Below, one piece after another: positions 40,201-54,091 of a DNA stretch of 64,000 nucleotides (the first letter of the stretch is position 1; each line of letters begins with the position of its first letter). The stretch covers positions 5,531,065-5,595,064 of the forward strand of contig NC_052357.1 in NCBI RefSeq assembly GCF_009727055.1, written 5' to 3'. The position numbers and the translations under genes are program-made. The notes under the pieces are model-generated. The model saw only the letters and a program-made list of their open reading frames with translations. It ran no database searches and was not told the origin of the DNA. This stretch comes from Benincasa hispida (lineage: Eukaryota; Streptophyta; Magnoliopsida; Cucurbitales; Cucurbitaceae).

Positions 40201-43200
40201 TGCAGATATCACAAATGAGCCATCGAAATGGTCAAAAAGGCATATGCACCATACAATAAAACAGTGTAAGACGAGGTCAACCACTATGATTCATCCTTAT
40301 TCCCAATTAGTAAACAGATTGAGGAGTAGAAAGAAAAAATTTGTTGATCAAGTATGAGAAGACAAACCCATCAACTCAAGGGATTCAACTGAAAATTACA
40401 GTCTAACCAAATTGCATTTCCATACAAAGTCAGGAAGGATGGTTAGATGCCAAAGAGCATTCTATAAGACCCCTAGTTATGGACATAGTAAGATTATTAG
40501 TAAATATTAGTATGGTTATGAGTAGGGGCAAATTAGTAAATAGCTAGTAAGTTGGTTAGGGCTTTGGTAATAAATAGGAGTGGGTTGAGAGGAAAACTGA
40601 GGAATTTTGTAGTGATTTCCTATGGGGAATGGGAGAGAGTAGGCCTCTCGAAAGGCTATGGTATACTGTAGTTTCTTTAATGATATTGCAATATAAATCT
40701 ATCTTTTAGTGCTCTTTGCTTGTTCTTTATGTTCTTGAGTATTCTTGTTAGCTGGTATCCTAACACATTCTAACTTTAACATTCACCATTCTTGGAGGCT
40801 TACCTCAAATTTGGCCTTCTCTTTCTGTAACATTGCTTCCAACCCAGCAATCTGGCGTCTTAGTTCCATTTTTCTCATGCTATTGAGGGTCCCTGCACCA
40901 GATATTTTTTCTGCAATTTGACGAAGAGTATTCAACACTTCGGAGAACAAAAGCTCAGCCTGGTTCACCACCTGCTAGAATCAGATAATTAAATCATCCA
41001 TGTGCAGTGAAAATTATATCATAAACATCTCAAATCTAAAAGTTATTGTACCTCATCCTTTTCTTTTCGTATCCACTCCTGATCCTCATAGTTGAAATCC
41101 AGTTTTGATGGTGGAAGGTATACAGAATGCACATCGGTTGAAGTATAGCGGAAACAAGCAATCATTCTCCCATATCTGTACAAGTAAAGCAATGAAAGAA
41201 GTTATTTTCAATTTTGGCTACTCTGATATCCCCATAGGTTGAAAAAGAAGATGCACAAGTGAAATGAGAGACTGTATGTTTTCCACTATGGCAAGTTTGA
41301 TATCCCCCACAGGTTGAGAAAAAAGAAAAGAAAAGAAAAGAGATATCTTTTCACGGGAACCCAAAAGCTTAATTATGGGTTACATAAGTTCAATATTATA
41401 TCAACACTCTAATACTATCCCCTTACTTGTGAACTCAAAAATTTGTTAAAGGCCCAACAAGTAGAATTCAATATAAATTGGGTTGGGGAGGAAATGACTT
41501 TACATAGGTTTGAACTCAGAACGTCCTGCTTTGATATCACTAAACCCAAAACTTAAGTCGATGGGTTAGAGTGAATTTAATATTATATCTAAAACTCTAG
41601 AACTTACATAACTTCCAGTGATATGTGGGCCCTATAATGTATATATAATAATGTTCTGAATCAAGTACAAAAATAAGCACACAACATTCATCAAGAGGAA
41701 TAAAGGAACCAACTTTGGCACTCAAATTGCATGGTAAAATGTTAATCAGCATAACAAACCGAGTACCAATATATAAATTTACATCAATTATAAAAAATGG
41801 ACTACATAAGACTATTTAAGAATTTAATTACAGATATAACAAATTGACTGTAATTAAATATGAGGACGATCAGTATTACTTCAGAAAGTACTATGCTCCG
41901 ATATGTCCATGAAGACTATGGTTTCTCTCTTTTCATGGAGTGGTGCATGAAATTGAAAGACATCTTACTACACTTATGTATTGCCAGGTGTCTATTATAT
42001 ATAAATACTGGCTGATTTTATAATTTTTAAGAATTCAAATATTTTTTTGGTAAGCCAATTAATTACCCATAAAAACGAAGGCAGTCTCTATGTAGGGAGT
42101 GGCCACAGCTTGCCACTCTGCTAGCAGCAATGTGGTTTGAAAAACTGAGCTCTAAGAACTTCCCAAAGGAGAGTCCCCATGCAGCATCTGACATCACTAC
42201 TCTTCGAGTAGCTGGGGGAAAACCATTGTTTCGTGGGCATCGCAGGCATCTATGCCACATCCAAATCTTCCCTTCCCTTTCACCTGGCAAGAGAATTTCT
42301 GGTAACTTCTTAACAGATATTGTGAGGGTGCCCTGTCTATGAGTATAACAATGAACATGTGCTTCTGCTGGCATTTCACAAGAATCGCATCGATAAGCCT
42401 GAAATGGTATAATGACTCATCATTTTCATCAGTATTTCCAAGTTTTTAATAGAAAGAAATCTGATGTACATTAAAATAAGACAGCTCACCTGATTAAATA
42501 GTTTGTCCCTTAAGAATCGGCCTAAAGGTTTATCGAAAGTCCCATAGTATTTGATTCTAAAGAGATGCGACCTTTCACAGACACTTCCTTTCAATATGCA
42601 CCTTGATGATAACGAGACCAAAATACTTTGATGGGCAGAAGAGGCTGTAGTGAAATCATCTTTCCCTGTTCCCAGCTCCTCTTTAGAAGTTCCAAACTCT
42701 TGATGATTTTGAATATTCTGTTGCGCGTTTAATGGCTCCGAGTCAATTGGCTGGCTAGATACCACTGAGTTATGAACGACTTCAGAATCAATAGGAAACT
42801 TGCCAGATTCTAGTTCTTGATGGTGTTGATAACCATTAGCAGAAGATTCTTCCATTTCACCACGGGGACCCAATGCATTTCTCTCCTTAATTGTACCATA
42901 TGGAGAGGGCTCATTGCCATAAGACTCAGAACCAATAGTCCAAGACACGGGATGAGAAGAGAAAATTGCTGCTGAATTTGCAGCGGATGAACTTGGTTGT
43001 GAGAGTTGAGAACTAGGGCCATTTTCTACAAAGGGTACAGTGCTGTTGCTAGATAAGATTAGATCTGAGGAAGGTAAACTTTTGGACCTTTGTGGCTCAT
43101 CAATAGGTAAGCTAGGTTGCTGTCCCTGATAGGTAGGAAGACTGAAATCAGGGACCATTGATATGGATCTCTCAACGACGGACGATTTCACAGGAATTGC

Positions 43201-46200
43201 AACAGTAATTGGGGAGTTCAAGGGAAGCTCTGGTAGAGAGGCTCTTTCATCAGCAAGAAAAGATGTTTCCAAGGCCAAATGATAAGCAGCAAAAACTCCA
43301 TACTGAACAACTCGCTTTGCCTTCTTCAACTCATCCATGTCAGCACCTCTAAGTAAAATCTAAAAGGAATAGACAAGTAAAAGTTATAACTACTTAAACC
43401 AATGGTCTGTAATCACACATCTATTCTGTAAGTATGGCACAACAACCAACGATCAAATTAAGTAATACATCCACTGGACCACTGAAAAAATGAAACAGTT
43501 ATAGATCTGAATACTGCCAAGTCATCATTTCCTCAGTCCTACCCCCCAAAAAGAAGTGTGCATGGAAACTAACTCCGAAACCACCAATCCATTCTTCCAG
43601 CAGATAGTCCTAAGGATGAAAATCAACAAGTGAGCAATATTCATGCAGAAACGAAGTTCTGCCATGCCCAAGCTTTTCTTCCACCCTAGTAATTCTAGAA
43701 ATTCTTGGTACATTACTTTTCATGGCCACAATGACAAGCGTGATTTTACACATTATTCTCAGTAAACATATACACACAAATTTGGCAATAGATATATCAA
43801 GAACTTACAGTACAACCCAATGGCTTTGGGCAGCCTTCAAAAAACATCAATGTCTTCACCGATTTTTTCCCTCTCTGTCCAGAAGAGGTCAGATCTTCCG
43901 TGAACCTTTCTACATGAAATAACTCACAATATCCCAACTTTGGTGATGAAAGTTGATCGATCGAAGGAACTATCTGTGCACCCGTGCAGCGGGCTATACG
44001 CTCCAAAAGAGGTCTCTTGATATTGAGAACGAGCGATATATCTTTTGCAAGTAGGTACTCTTGTGCAAATCTTGACACCGATTTTTCAACTAAAAGAACA
44101 TCAGGGCGGTGTGCATCTATTTTTGCAACTGCCATCTTCAAATGGTCAATCTCCTAAAAAGGTTTAAATCAAATTAGCACAAGACAAGGGAGAAAAGGAA
44201 AAAAGAAACAAATGAATGCATGTGGTGGTGTACAGAATATATACAAGCACTGGCAATTAATCATTTATAACTAACAGACAGAGAATAAAAAGTTACAACC
44301 TGCTGCAACAGTGTATCGAAACTTGATAAGTGATTGGAAACCCGTTGGTATTCAAGTGCACCTCCAAGAATCAGCAAGCGAGACTTCTCTATCTTTGAGA
44401 TCATTCTCCGATGGGCCACATTTTTCTTACAAACCACCCCCTTTACCACCGTACTAAAAGAAAGTTGTTGAACCATTGTCAGAAGGTTAGAGCTAGAAGT
44501 ATTAACTTATTTTAAAACCAAAAGCACATGCAACTATAGAATAAAGAAGAATCAGTTGTTGTGATTAGGGACGTTAGCATTCAACATAGGTATGGACCAT
44601 ATCAGAGAAAATATATATAGAGATTCATCAGTCAAAAAAAAGTGGCCAAGATGGAAAGAATTGTGTAATTAAGCATCACATCATCAAAACGTAAAATAGG
44701 ACAATAGTTTTGTTACAGAAACCCGTAGACACAGTTAGGTGTCATAAGTGACTTGAGACAGTTTAATGACAGATGAAAAGCTTTATACACACCAAAACAG
44801 TTACCTACTGCGGCGATGTCCTGAAGCAATACATTTGACTTTCACATATCCACCAGGGTCCATCTCACCACATCTACTCATATCTGGCTTTAGTAGTGTG
44901 GCCGCCTCCCAAGAGAGGGAAGTAATTATCTCCAGCCAACTCTCTTTATCACTGATCTCGCCCAAAGGAAGGTTCTCAACCTGCAATAATTGAGCAACTA
45001 AAGCCCTAAAATGTCCATCGACAACATTCTTCATGACATTCTTGTGCTCCTCACTAGACCTATCCTTACTACGATATTCCCCACTCCCAAAACTGCTAGA
45101 TGCTCGCAAATACCCCCATTCACCAGCATCATGTCCCTCATCATCATCATCGTAAAAAGTTTCCCTCTCATCTTCTTCGTCTTCAGGTTCAGGTGGGATC
45201 CAGAGAAGCTCATTGTTCTCAAAATCAACAGGTTCAGACTGGGCATCATCCGTAAAGTCTAAGGAGGCATGCCCTTGATCTTCTCCATAAATAAAATTTG
45301 TTTCTTCCTTCTGGTCAAGATCTGGAATTCCTTCCAGACCATGTGAATAAAAACTTTCCTGCAAGGGAGAGCTACTTAAACTTCTGGCGTCATTGTTTTC
45401 CCCATCGAGCTGCTCACTATGTGGACCATGCTCATTGCCAATCTCTTCAGATTCAGCTTGACCAAAGTAACTTATGGCTGGAGGTGAATGGCTTGCTTCA
45501 GTATCTGACTTGTATACACCATCATAATCATCCTTGCCAGCACTCCTGATAACAAAGAAACCACAAGGCACATGAGTAAAATACAACAAAAGATGTTTCA
45601 TTCTATGCCTTCTTGCCAGGAAACACCAACTATTAAAATGACTACATAAGTAAAATGATATTGGAATTTCAAAATGAAATCCCAAACATTAAACTACTCT
45701 CCAATCCTATACGATTTGGATATGTGTGGCTCTTATTTTCTCAAATTTATGGCCGGTTGATCAACACCAAGGGTCTTCTACCATTAAGTTAAACACTTGA
45801 GATTAAATCAAAATATCGATTTGTAACAAAGAGCAGAAACCCTATAATAGAGGTGGTTAGAATGATCAAAATATTAAAGGGATTGTACAGGCCAAGCAAC
45901 AACCAAAAATTAAATGCGAACATTAGAGCGAGGTAAAACCTGTTCATGGAATAATTTTGTGGTATATCTCCTATGCTAGAAAGAATGTCAATGCTCCTTC
46001 CCGATGCCGATTCACCCTGCTGATCTCTGCCTGTTAAGATAACAGACGAATGTTGTGGGCTGAGACCAGAATGCTCTTGAGCTTGTTGGTTGGCCTCAAG
46101 GGAGTAAGGCACAGAAGCAAAAGTAATGCTGCTGTCAGCAGTGCCACTTGATCTAGGACTGGACAAACTTGCTGCTGATGGTGAACTGGAGATATCCTGG

Positions 46201-46547
46201 TTAAGCACCCTGATCTCATGATCTGGAGCAGCTATTCCCTGATTCCATTGCTTGAAGCAATAGTTACAAACACGAATTCTCTCCCTCTCTTCACGAGGGA
46301 TTCTTGGGTCACCTGATGGAGCAAGTATCGAGTTTGCTGTACACTTGGCACAGAACACTCTTCCACAAAGACGGCAATGGTGTCTACGGTTGATAAGGGT
46401 AAATTGTGAGTCACAATCGTAGCATACCCGGCAGCTCTGATCAGGCATCCAAAAAGCCCTCGATACATTAGCTGATTCAGATCGCCAAGGGATCCACGAC
46501 TTCCAATTACCAAGTATATCAGTCAATGTCTTGTCTGGAGAATCCAT
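37252..46547 (-). CDS. FAB1: 1-phosphatidylinositol-3-phosphate 5-kinase, FAB1A/B-like
   Basis: Makes PI(3,5)P2 on endosomes and the vacuole. Exons (minus): 46547-45940, 45545-44805, 44453-44300, 44153-43809, 43359-42490, 42398-42067, 41175-41052, 40971-40804, 39843-38356, 37948-37682, 37593-37252. All are GT-AG with phase kept, giving 1812 aa, close to plant FAB1A/B. The FYVE finger at 36-100 has zinc ligands Cys42/45/58/61/66/69/94/97 and RRHHCR (54-59), which binds PI3P. A TCP-1/chaperonin-like domain lies at about 450-690 (VVKGVVCKKNVAHRRM, DVLLVEKSVSRFAQEYLL) and the conserved Cys-rich region at about 840-1060 (HSLHRDCLRFYGYGR). The C-terminal PIPK domain from about 1480 has GGKSNVFF, the lysine in FIIKQV, GVMDYSLLVG, IIDFV and SPKEYKKRFRKAM. 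The FYVE finger separates FAB1A/B from FAB1C/D. A 303-bp insertion sits in the intron before exon 9. Confidence 0.95.
40463..40765. mobile_element. 303-bp solo-LTR-like insertion in a FAB1 intron
   Basis: The intron between FAB1 exons 8 and 9 holds a segment beginning TATAAGACCCCTAG and ending GGTATCCTAACA, flanked by CATTC at 40458-40462 and 40766-40770. The perfect 5-bp duplication, the CA end, and content such as TGCAATATAAATCTATC and CTTTGCTTGTTC resemble a short Copia LTR. The opening TA in place of TG is a deviation. It leaves the exon junctions intact, with its right edge only about 30 bp from exon 8's donor. Confidence 0.6.
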
Positions 46548-47450
46548 TGACCAACAAACCCACGATTCCGTTCATTATGATTTGCTCATTTGAAAGGAGA
46601 CTCAACAAATTCAACCTGAAAACAAAAAAAGTCAACTGAACCTCGACCGAACTGGTTCCACCTTAACGCAAAGGAAGAACAACCGAAAGAAAAAACAGCG
46701 AAAATGGAACTTCGCTGTTGGAGAAGCGAAATCCATTCCAGAATTCACCTATTATACCTACTTCAATATTTGACATCGACATTAATCTTCCAACCACAAA
46801 AAATAAAGTAGTTTCTCCATTAAAGAACCAGACCCCAATCTCAGACATAAATTAACTCGAAAGTAATGAAAAAGCATGAACTAATTAAATCGAATAAGAA
46901 CAGCAGCAAAGCAAGATCAAGAATCTTCTCAGCTACCTTCAATAAGTTCAATCAAGCTCCTCGGAACCGACCAAATTCAATTACTTCCAGCTCCCCCTTC
47001 AACTCCTCTCTGCAGAAAACAAAAATCAAAACACTACTGTATATTCAACAGAATATCTTCGTTCTCTCCAAGTTTTCAACATCAAACAGTGGAAAGTAAA
47101 ACAAAATAAATAAGGTGTCGAATTCCGATTGGCTTCAACTTGAACTGAATTTGACCACCGCCAAATCCACCTGAGCGGAAAGGAAGAGGCCAGCACAACT
47201 CAAAGTTGGGGTTTGAGGAGAAAGAAACCGTGATTCACTACCAAAAAAAGGTTCAGACAGTGTGAAAGAAAGGGTTGTTGGTGAAGAGAGTCAAGATGAA
47301 GAAGCGTAAAGAGAGAGAGAGATTTCTCGCAGATTCCAAAAACGAATCAACACATCATTTCACCGATCTTCGACACCACAGAAATCAAAATTTTCCACTC
47401 ATCTCATCCATCCACATCAATAAGCACTTCTGCAAATTCTTCCGCTAATT
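46548..47450 (-). promoter_or_regulatory. FAB1 5' UTR and promoter region
   Basis: Upstream of the ATG at 46547. A plausible 5' UTR splice acceptor (minus strand GTTTTCAG, near 46617) suggests a leader intron, which is common in this family. Further up lie purine-rich GAGAGAGAGA (minus TCTCTCTCTC, 47311-47322) and other pyrimidine-patch-like sequence. No clear TATA box was identified. Confidence 0.4.
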
Positions 47451-48298
47451 TAATTTTTTTTTTTTTTTTTCAGTTCTTAGCTTACTCAATCATGCGGTTT
47501 TCTTCATAATTTGATTATTTTTTCCCGAAGAAACAAGCGAAAGATATGGAAATTGTTTTTTTTTTTTTTTATAATTATTATTATTATATTTATTGCTGTC
47601 AATTAATCACTTTTTTTCATGTGAATATCATAATATGAATAGTTGCGTATAAGGAATAAGGATTGGATAATAGCTTTGAAAGTATGTTTTTTTTTTTAAT
47701 TCTTTTTCCTCAAAAAATAAATATATTTTTCAAAATTGAGTTGGTGTTCTTTAAGTATTAATGGGATTTTTATTATGTTTCAAACATTTTCAAGTAATTT
47801 AAAATTTAGACGTTTTTTTTTATTTATTTAAAATAGAAATTGTGGAAACCTCTTGAATTCCATAGATGGTTTTCTTTTGAAACTTTGGTATGATAAGGTC
47901 GTGGTTATGATTAATATTTATCCCTTGACATGTTTTTAGACCATTTCAAGCTAACTTTTAATTTGAATGTTATTAATTATAGTTCAACCATATATAAAGC
48001 GAATGATTCAAATGTTTTACTTTTTGGTGGATGATATATTCAAAGAAGTAATAACTTTTTAAGTTTAATACAATAATGGAAAGGAAAGAATTCAAACTTT
48101 AACCTTTTGATTTATGAAATATATTTTAATTAATTGAACAATGCTTAGTTGATAACATATAAATACAAATACATTCAAATCTTGTAGAGTTATAATACAA
48201 GGAAGTGAATTGTATATATCATCATCTTGTTAAATAGGGATTTCTTTTATGTTGGTCGACTACAATTTATTCGGTCTGCTCTGAAGAATTTTTAAAGT
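47451..48298. other. Intergenic, no gene seen
   Basis: AT-rich with T runs at 47455-47471 and 47554-47571 and no supported ORF. Confidence 0.5.
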
Positions 48299-49335
48299 TT
48301 ATTGGGTCAGTGTATTTGTTATCCCGCGAAAGTCGTGCATGACTCAGATCCCGTTTACTTTAATCATATCTTTAGAGGGGACGTCAGATAATGTTAGTGG
48401 GGCCAATGTTGCTTGGTCGAAGGTTTGTCTGCTATATTGCAAGTGTGGTCTAGGTATCCATCATTTTCCTCCTCTGAATGTCATTAGTGTCATGAAGTTG
48501 TTTTGGGTTGTCCTAATTTGTTATCGATCTATGTGGGTTGCCTGGATATAGATCTATATTTTGTGTGTTAAGGTTATATAGGTTGTCTGTTTCTCTTGTA
48601 CGATGGTTATTTTAGATGCATATAGTTCTCTTCATGCTAAGGCTAGTGTTTTTTCACCCTTCTGGGACTTGGGCTTGGCCTTCTAGATCGGGAGAGACGG
48701 TTGATCTCTTGAAGCAAGTTCAGTCGATTGTAGTTGAAGTTAGAAGGGAGGATTATGTTGCCTAGCCACCTTGTCCTTTTTGGCGTGTTTTCAGTCACGA
48801 GTATTTGGGAGTCCTCACGACATAGACACCTTAGGTGCCTTGGACTAGCCTCTTATGATTTGAAGGTAATATTCCCATGCACTTTTTATTTCCTAGCTCG
48901 TTGTCTGGAATTATTTACAAATGTGTAATCGTATTAGTTGATGGTGTTCTAACATACCTCAAGTATGTGTTTGTCTTTCTATTAATGGAGTTGAGTTTTG
49001 AGACCATTTATTCTTTGATTACGATTTTAAACATCCTATATGGGAGAATAAGCTCTTAGGAGGGTGGGTCCCATAGGATTTCTCATTGGAACACTAAGCT
49101 TGACTAAATAATGTCATTTTAATCTAGATTACTATATAAGATTAGAAGAATTGCTTTGTGTACTATTATTTATAATATTTGGAGAAAGTGTAACCATTGT
49201 GGCTATGCATCTACCTTATGTCCTCCCAATTAGGTTGTGAGAGTTGGAGTTTTCCTCTATTGTTCTAAGTGGATTGGAGCACTTATTGAAAGGATTGAAG
49301 TAGACTCTTCTCCTTGGGACCCTTTTACTTAAGTT
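48299..49335 (+). pseudogene. LINE retrotransposon 3' fragment
   Basis: ORF 48339-48551 reads SGANVAWSKVCLLYCKCGLG followed by VMKLFWVVLI and MWVAWI, the zinc-binding RVT region at the C-terminus of plant LINE reverse transcriptases (usual form: GA-VAW--VC-PK-EGGLG ... W--W). Further on, after stops and frame changes, LCTIIYNIWRKCN near 49160 resembles the W(K/R)-RN end motif. The catalytic RT part is missing, so this is a truncated, dead copy. The 3' end is not sharply defined. Confidence 0.65.
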
Positions 49336-50279
49336 ATGTGTGTCTGTGCATTTATTTGCGTGTTTCATTGTTTCTTTGTTTTGATTTGCTTTTAATAACT
49401 CTTTTAGTTGTGTTTTGTATTTATCTTGACTTCAGGCTTAGAGATCTCTTCTCTTTATTGCAATTCAATATTTTTGAGATATAAAACTAGTTTAAGTAGT
49501 CTTTGACATGGTAAGGAAAAATCTGTAATAGTCAAAATGATTGTGTGTTTGTATTATCTACTTTGAAGTCAAAGATTTGCATTACTCGCCCACATATGGT
49601 TTGTTATAATTGAGAAAAAAAATAAGAAAATACATATTATAATGCTTTTTTTTTAATAATGCATAATTTCTCGATAAACATAATGTATGCCCATAATTTT
49701 TCTAACAAACATGGTGACAAAAATTATATTATTAATTTCTTTAGTAGATAAATTAAAAAAAATATATATTTAAGCAATTCGTTGTACGTTTTGAAGATCA
49801 AATGCGCAAAAATATTTATTTAGTATTTGTTTTTTTTTTCTTTAACAGTGCATAAATATTTATTTGTTTGTGTTTAATTTGTCTTTCTCCATCTAATTCA
49901 GAGTTCAATTGCAACAATGTGTCATATAAAATTGTGCTCAATGTAGATCTGATTTACTAACTTAACAAATCCAATCAGAAGAGTTGAATAATATTTTCTC
50001 AGTTTATTTATTTATTTTTAAAAACTGAGTGTCAACGGCGCAAGTATGTAGAGTATAGTTTTTAACCATGTCAAAAACAAAGTTATTTGTCAACTAATAC
50101 AAAATAAGAGATGTTGAGTTTGCTATTCTCCGATGGATAGAAATGACAGCAATAAATGGTCACGAATGGTAATAGTCAAAAAATGGAATTTGCAAAACAA
50201 AAACTTGTTACAAGCTAAGTCGCGAATCTCACTCTCTTTAAGACGTTTTGCGAATCTCATTCTCTTTAAGCTAAGTCGT
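49336..50279. other. Intergenic, no gene seen
   Basis: AT-rich sequence. GCGAATCTCA(C/T)TCTCTTTAAG occurs twice at 50221-50270, a short direct repeat. No gene supported. Confidence 0.45.
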
Positions 50280-50776
50280 GATTGAAATTGTACTGTGACC
50301 GATAAAAAACTTACACCCTTCAGACTGACTTGCTCAGAAACTAAATGAGGAAGAGTTTGAGGGAGGAAATGGAAGAATAAGTTGTATTGAAATGAAAAGG
50401 CTTGTGCCTTTTATAGGCGTAAAGGGCCGACGGAAAACAAAACAAAAACCGTACAGCCATGAACGTGCAACTGCGTAAAGCGCGCGGAAGACATGACCGA
50501 CACCACCTGCTCGCGACACGTGTTGGAGCGGTTGAATGAATGATTTAAAAAATAATAAAGTAAGATAATAATTATTAATATATTTTTTTAATGAAAAATA
50601 ATCATACACACCTTGCCCAAATAATGGAAATGCATTTGAGATGTCCACCACACCTACATTTGTTATCTCTTCACTCCCTTTAAAATATGATTACCCTTAG
50701 GAACTAAATCCATAACTCGATGTGAGAGTATAAGAAGAGGATTTCACTTTCTAAACTAAGCAATGTGGGATTCTCA
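50280..50776 (-). mobile_element. LTR-like fragment with strong TATA box
   Basis: The minus strand starts TGAGAATCCCACATTG at 50776, a start shared by a known group of plant LTRs. It includes GTGGACATCTCAAATGC, then ACACGTGT (a G-box, near 50515-50522) and CGCCTATAAAAGGCACAAG (near 50405-50423), a well-formed TATA box about 100 bp further on. The left border and target duplication were not found, and no internal region is attached. The ORF 50651-50334 overlaps the promoter-like part and is not a credible gene. Confidence 0.5.
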
Positions 50777-50999
50777 AAATGTTTTTTTTTTTTTTTTTTA
50801 TTTAACACTTGAAATTTTGACTAACATGAGAAATGTCAAAGATATTTTTTTGACCACATGCAATACTCATGTATGGTAAAGTTTAAAATTTGATTTAGTT
50901 AAAAAAAATAATAATAACACTTCTTAGTAGATACTCAACATGAATGCAAGAATTTTATGTATAATCATTTTTACTCTAACTTTTGCATCGTGGGGCCAT

Positions 51000-51620
51000 A
51001 CACTGTACTTATTTAACTTTTCTCAACGACATTTATAATAGATGAATCTTTTCATTCGTCACCACCTCAGCCACCGATTTACTGTTAGTATAAGTCGAAC
51101 ATATTTGACTTTACTCTGGGGACACCTAAAATGGATGCACCAATTCATGTGTAAAACCATCTCTATATGGACAATCATGATCAATTAGTATACTAATTGC
51201 ACATATTGGTATTTTCTAAGTAGAGACTTGGAATGGATGTGAATTCACGTGCAACCGCATTCACTCGAAAAGTTTGTCCCATTGGCATAAATTATACATA
51301 TTTGACTTTTTTCTACGAACACAAAGAATTAGTGCATCAATTCATGTGCAACCATCTTCAATAAAAAAAACATGTTCCCTAGACGTAAATTGCATGTATT
51401 CAACTTTTCTCAACATACAACTAATACAACTAGAATGAATGCAATAATTCAAGTGTAGAAATCTCCACTCAACAATCTCATCTTGTGGGCATAAATTGCA
51501 CCAATTTGATTTGTTTTAACCGACATCTAAAATGAATTGCACCATTTCATGTATAACCGCCTCCACCAGATAGATGGCCTCCTATGAGCATACATTCCTC
51601 CTTTCAAATTTTCTCAGTAC
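51000..51620. repeat. Degenerate ~100-bp tandem repeat, about six units
   Basis: A block resembling GCACCAATTCATGTGCAACC recurs near 51040, 51137, 51236, 51331, 51438 and 51534, about every 95-107 bp. Between these, each unit has a GCATAAATTGCACATATTTG-like phrase and ACTTTTCTCAACGACA. Units differ from one another considerably, so the array is old. No ORF runs through it. Confidence 0.7.
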
Positions 51621-54091
51621 ATTGTACAAGGATTTGAAGAGTTTTGTTTCATTAGAAAGGGACAAATGTGAATTTACTAAAAATATAAAGTTACAAAAGG
51701 AACCTAAAAGATTCTACTCTCATAGTTCTATTTATCTATGTCATATATAACTAGAAAAATAATTATTACATTAAACTTTAGATTATGTTATATTTAATTT
51801 AACGGGTTAAGGACGTTAGCAATCTCTCTTTAAAAATTCATGTTAAAAGTATTTATGTCTTATAACAGTCATATCCATATTAAAAAAACAAACGATTCAT
51901 TTTGATTAAGTTAACGTGACAGTGAAAAAAAAAGGGAGCAAAAGATGACGTGACAAGTGAAGACTCGGCTTTTATAAAATTTGGATCGAATATTACCCGC
52001 GATAGGTACACGAGCCTATTTTAAGAGAATATCTTTTTCCCTTAGTTTTTTTTTTTTTCTTTTTTTACCCAATTTACTCAAAATCTTAATAATAAAAATG
52101 TCATGAGATGAGTGAAGATGAAACACTCAACTTTTCTGTAATATGGATTGAAAACCAGTTTTCTTTGTTTTATTATTTGGAAATAATAATAGTAATGTGA
52201 CACGACGAATGAATATGATAAAATGATGTCAATTAACCATAGATAGTGTTTCAATGAAAAGATGATTTAAAAGATTTATTTGGTAACCGTTTAATTTTTT
52301 TTTTAAAAAAAGTTATTTTAGGGGATATTTATATTTTGGGAGAGGAAAATTATGTGAAAAAACGCGTATGAGGACTTGAAGAAGTTCATATGACAAGGAC
52401 AGTTATAATATATAAGCTGTAAGATGCAAATGCCCAAAAATAAATTTGCGGATGCCAGCCTGGCAACCTGTCTTCAACAATAAGCAAAAAAAACTTTTAT
52501 TCTGTTACATAATAATTTATATTATACAATTCTGGCCCCAACTAAACATTATATTTATTTAATCAATAAATCTCATAATTCTACTTCTAATCTTCTCTCC
52601 CCATTTTGAAATTTCATTTCATAATTTCAAACACAAATCTTCATCATTTTAGGGCATTTTTATACATGTAATGTTAAATATCAAATTAGCCAAGTCAACT
52701 TTCAATAGTTTTTTAGTTTTTTCAAAGTAAGTTTTAGTTTTAGCATAATAAATTGGAGTTTCATCTTATTAAAAAAAACTTGAATATTATTTTAAATCAA
52801 AAACAATTATTATTATTATTATTATTATTTCATCTAAAAATAAACATCAATTGTCAATGTATAGGACGAACTATTCTTAATTTAGTTGACTCTTTATTTA
52901 TATACACGTAGAATAAAATAATTATAGTATTTTGGAGAAAAAACCAACATTTACCTTTAGATTTAGTAAATTATATCAAACTTATTTCAACAAACTTTTC
53001 GTTTCATGAAATTCGACCCTAATTTAAATACACGTTATAAATTCTGTTCTATATTCAGTTTTAAAAAGAAAAAAAAGAGTAGAATATATAATAGAACTTT
53101 CTAACTGAATGATTTAAACAAAAATCCAAATTCTAATGTCAATTTGTTTAGATTTTATACTAGATTGTATATTTTGTATTTATTAAATGCATATACAAAT
53201 ATTTTTATCGACAACATTCATAAATAAAGCAATGGGTAAAATACAGTATTTATTACTCCAGGGAAAATATGAGTAGGAATCATATTTGGTTGGGAAAATG
53301 ATTTTTGTTGTTTACTTACTAGGACTAGTTCGCAAGCTTCTAAGAATGATTTATTCCGTAAATTTTCTCAATTTCAATCACGTTTTGTGTATACAAGGTA
53401 TAGATCAATCGTAATGGGCCACAACCACAAATATAATTTAGTTATTTTTTTATTACATTTATTTATATTTATGAGTTTTGTCAAATTTACTATTATAGTT
53501 AGTGTTACCTTCACCTCTAAAAGTGAAATGATAATGACAAGAGTAAAATTGTCAAAAAAAAAAATCTTTGGAACAGTAACAATAAATAGTAAACTTAATA
53601 GTAATTGTAACGAGGTAACAATACGACGTAATTGGATTTATCACCCTCCGTTCGTCAATCTATTTGTATTTTTTTATTACAAATTTGGATATGGGTTATT
53701 AGGTTTTCACTAACCTAAATGTAATCAAAACAGATGCAATTTTCCTATATCAAAAGTTTTATATTTATTTATCGTTATTTAAAAGGGAAAAAAAGAAAGC
53801 ATAAATAGTTGTATTTTTAATGAACAATATTTAAGGGTTAAATTATCCAACACACTTTCCGATAATTATAAGGTGGTTTCAATTGTATAGTTTTTTTTAG
53901 ATTTTTGACTAACAACAGAAATAGCATATTTTAACTCTTCGAAATAGCAAATCAATATTTGGTTCGTAAAAATGGTAAAGCGAATTAAAAATTAAAAATA
54001 AACGAATTTTAAAAAATCTAAATTACCCATTAAAATTATTCGTAATTAAACTATAATTAAAACAAACATTTAGAGACTATCGGTATATCTC
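51621..54091. other. Intergenic, no gene seen
   Basis: AT-rich sequence with an ATT microsatellite at about 52806-52832. The ORF at 53387-53713 is lysine- and isoleucine-rich by composition and shows no domain. Confidence 0.5.

Noticed and set aside
50334..50651. 105-aa minus-strand ORF
   Set aside because: It overlaps the G-box and TATA box of an LTR-like promoter region and has no domain, so it is better read as regulatory LTR sequence.
53387..53713. 108-aa plus-strand ORF
   Set aside because: Lysine/isoleucine/phenylalanine-rich by AT composition, no domain, no splice context and no neighbouring gene.
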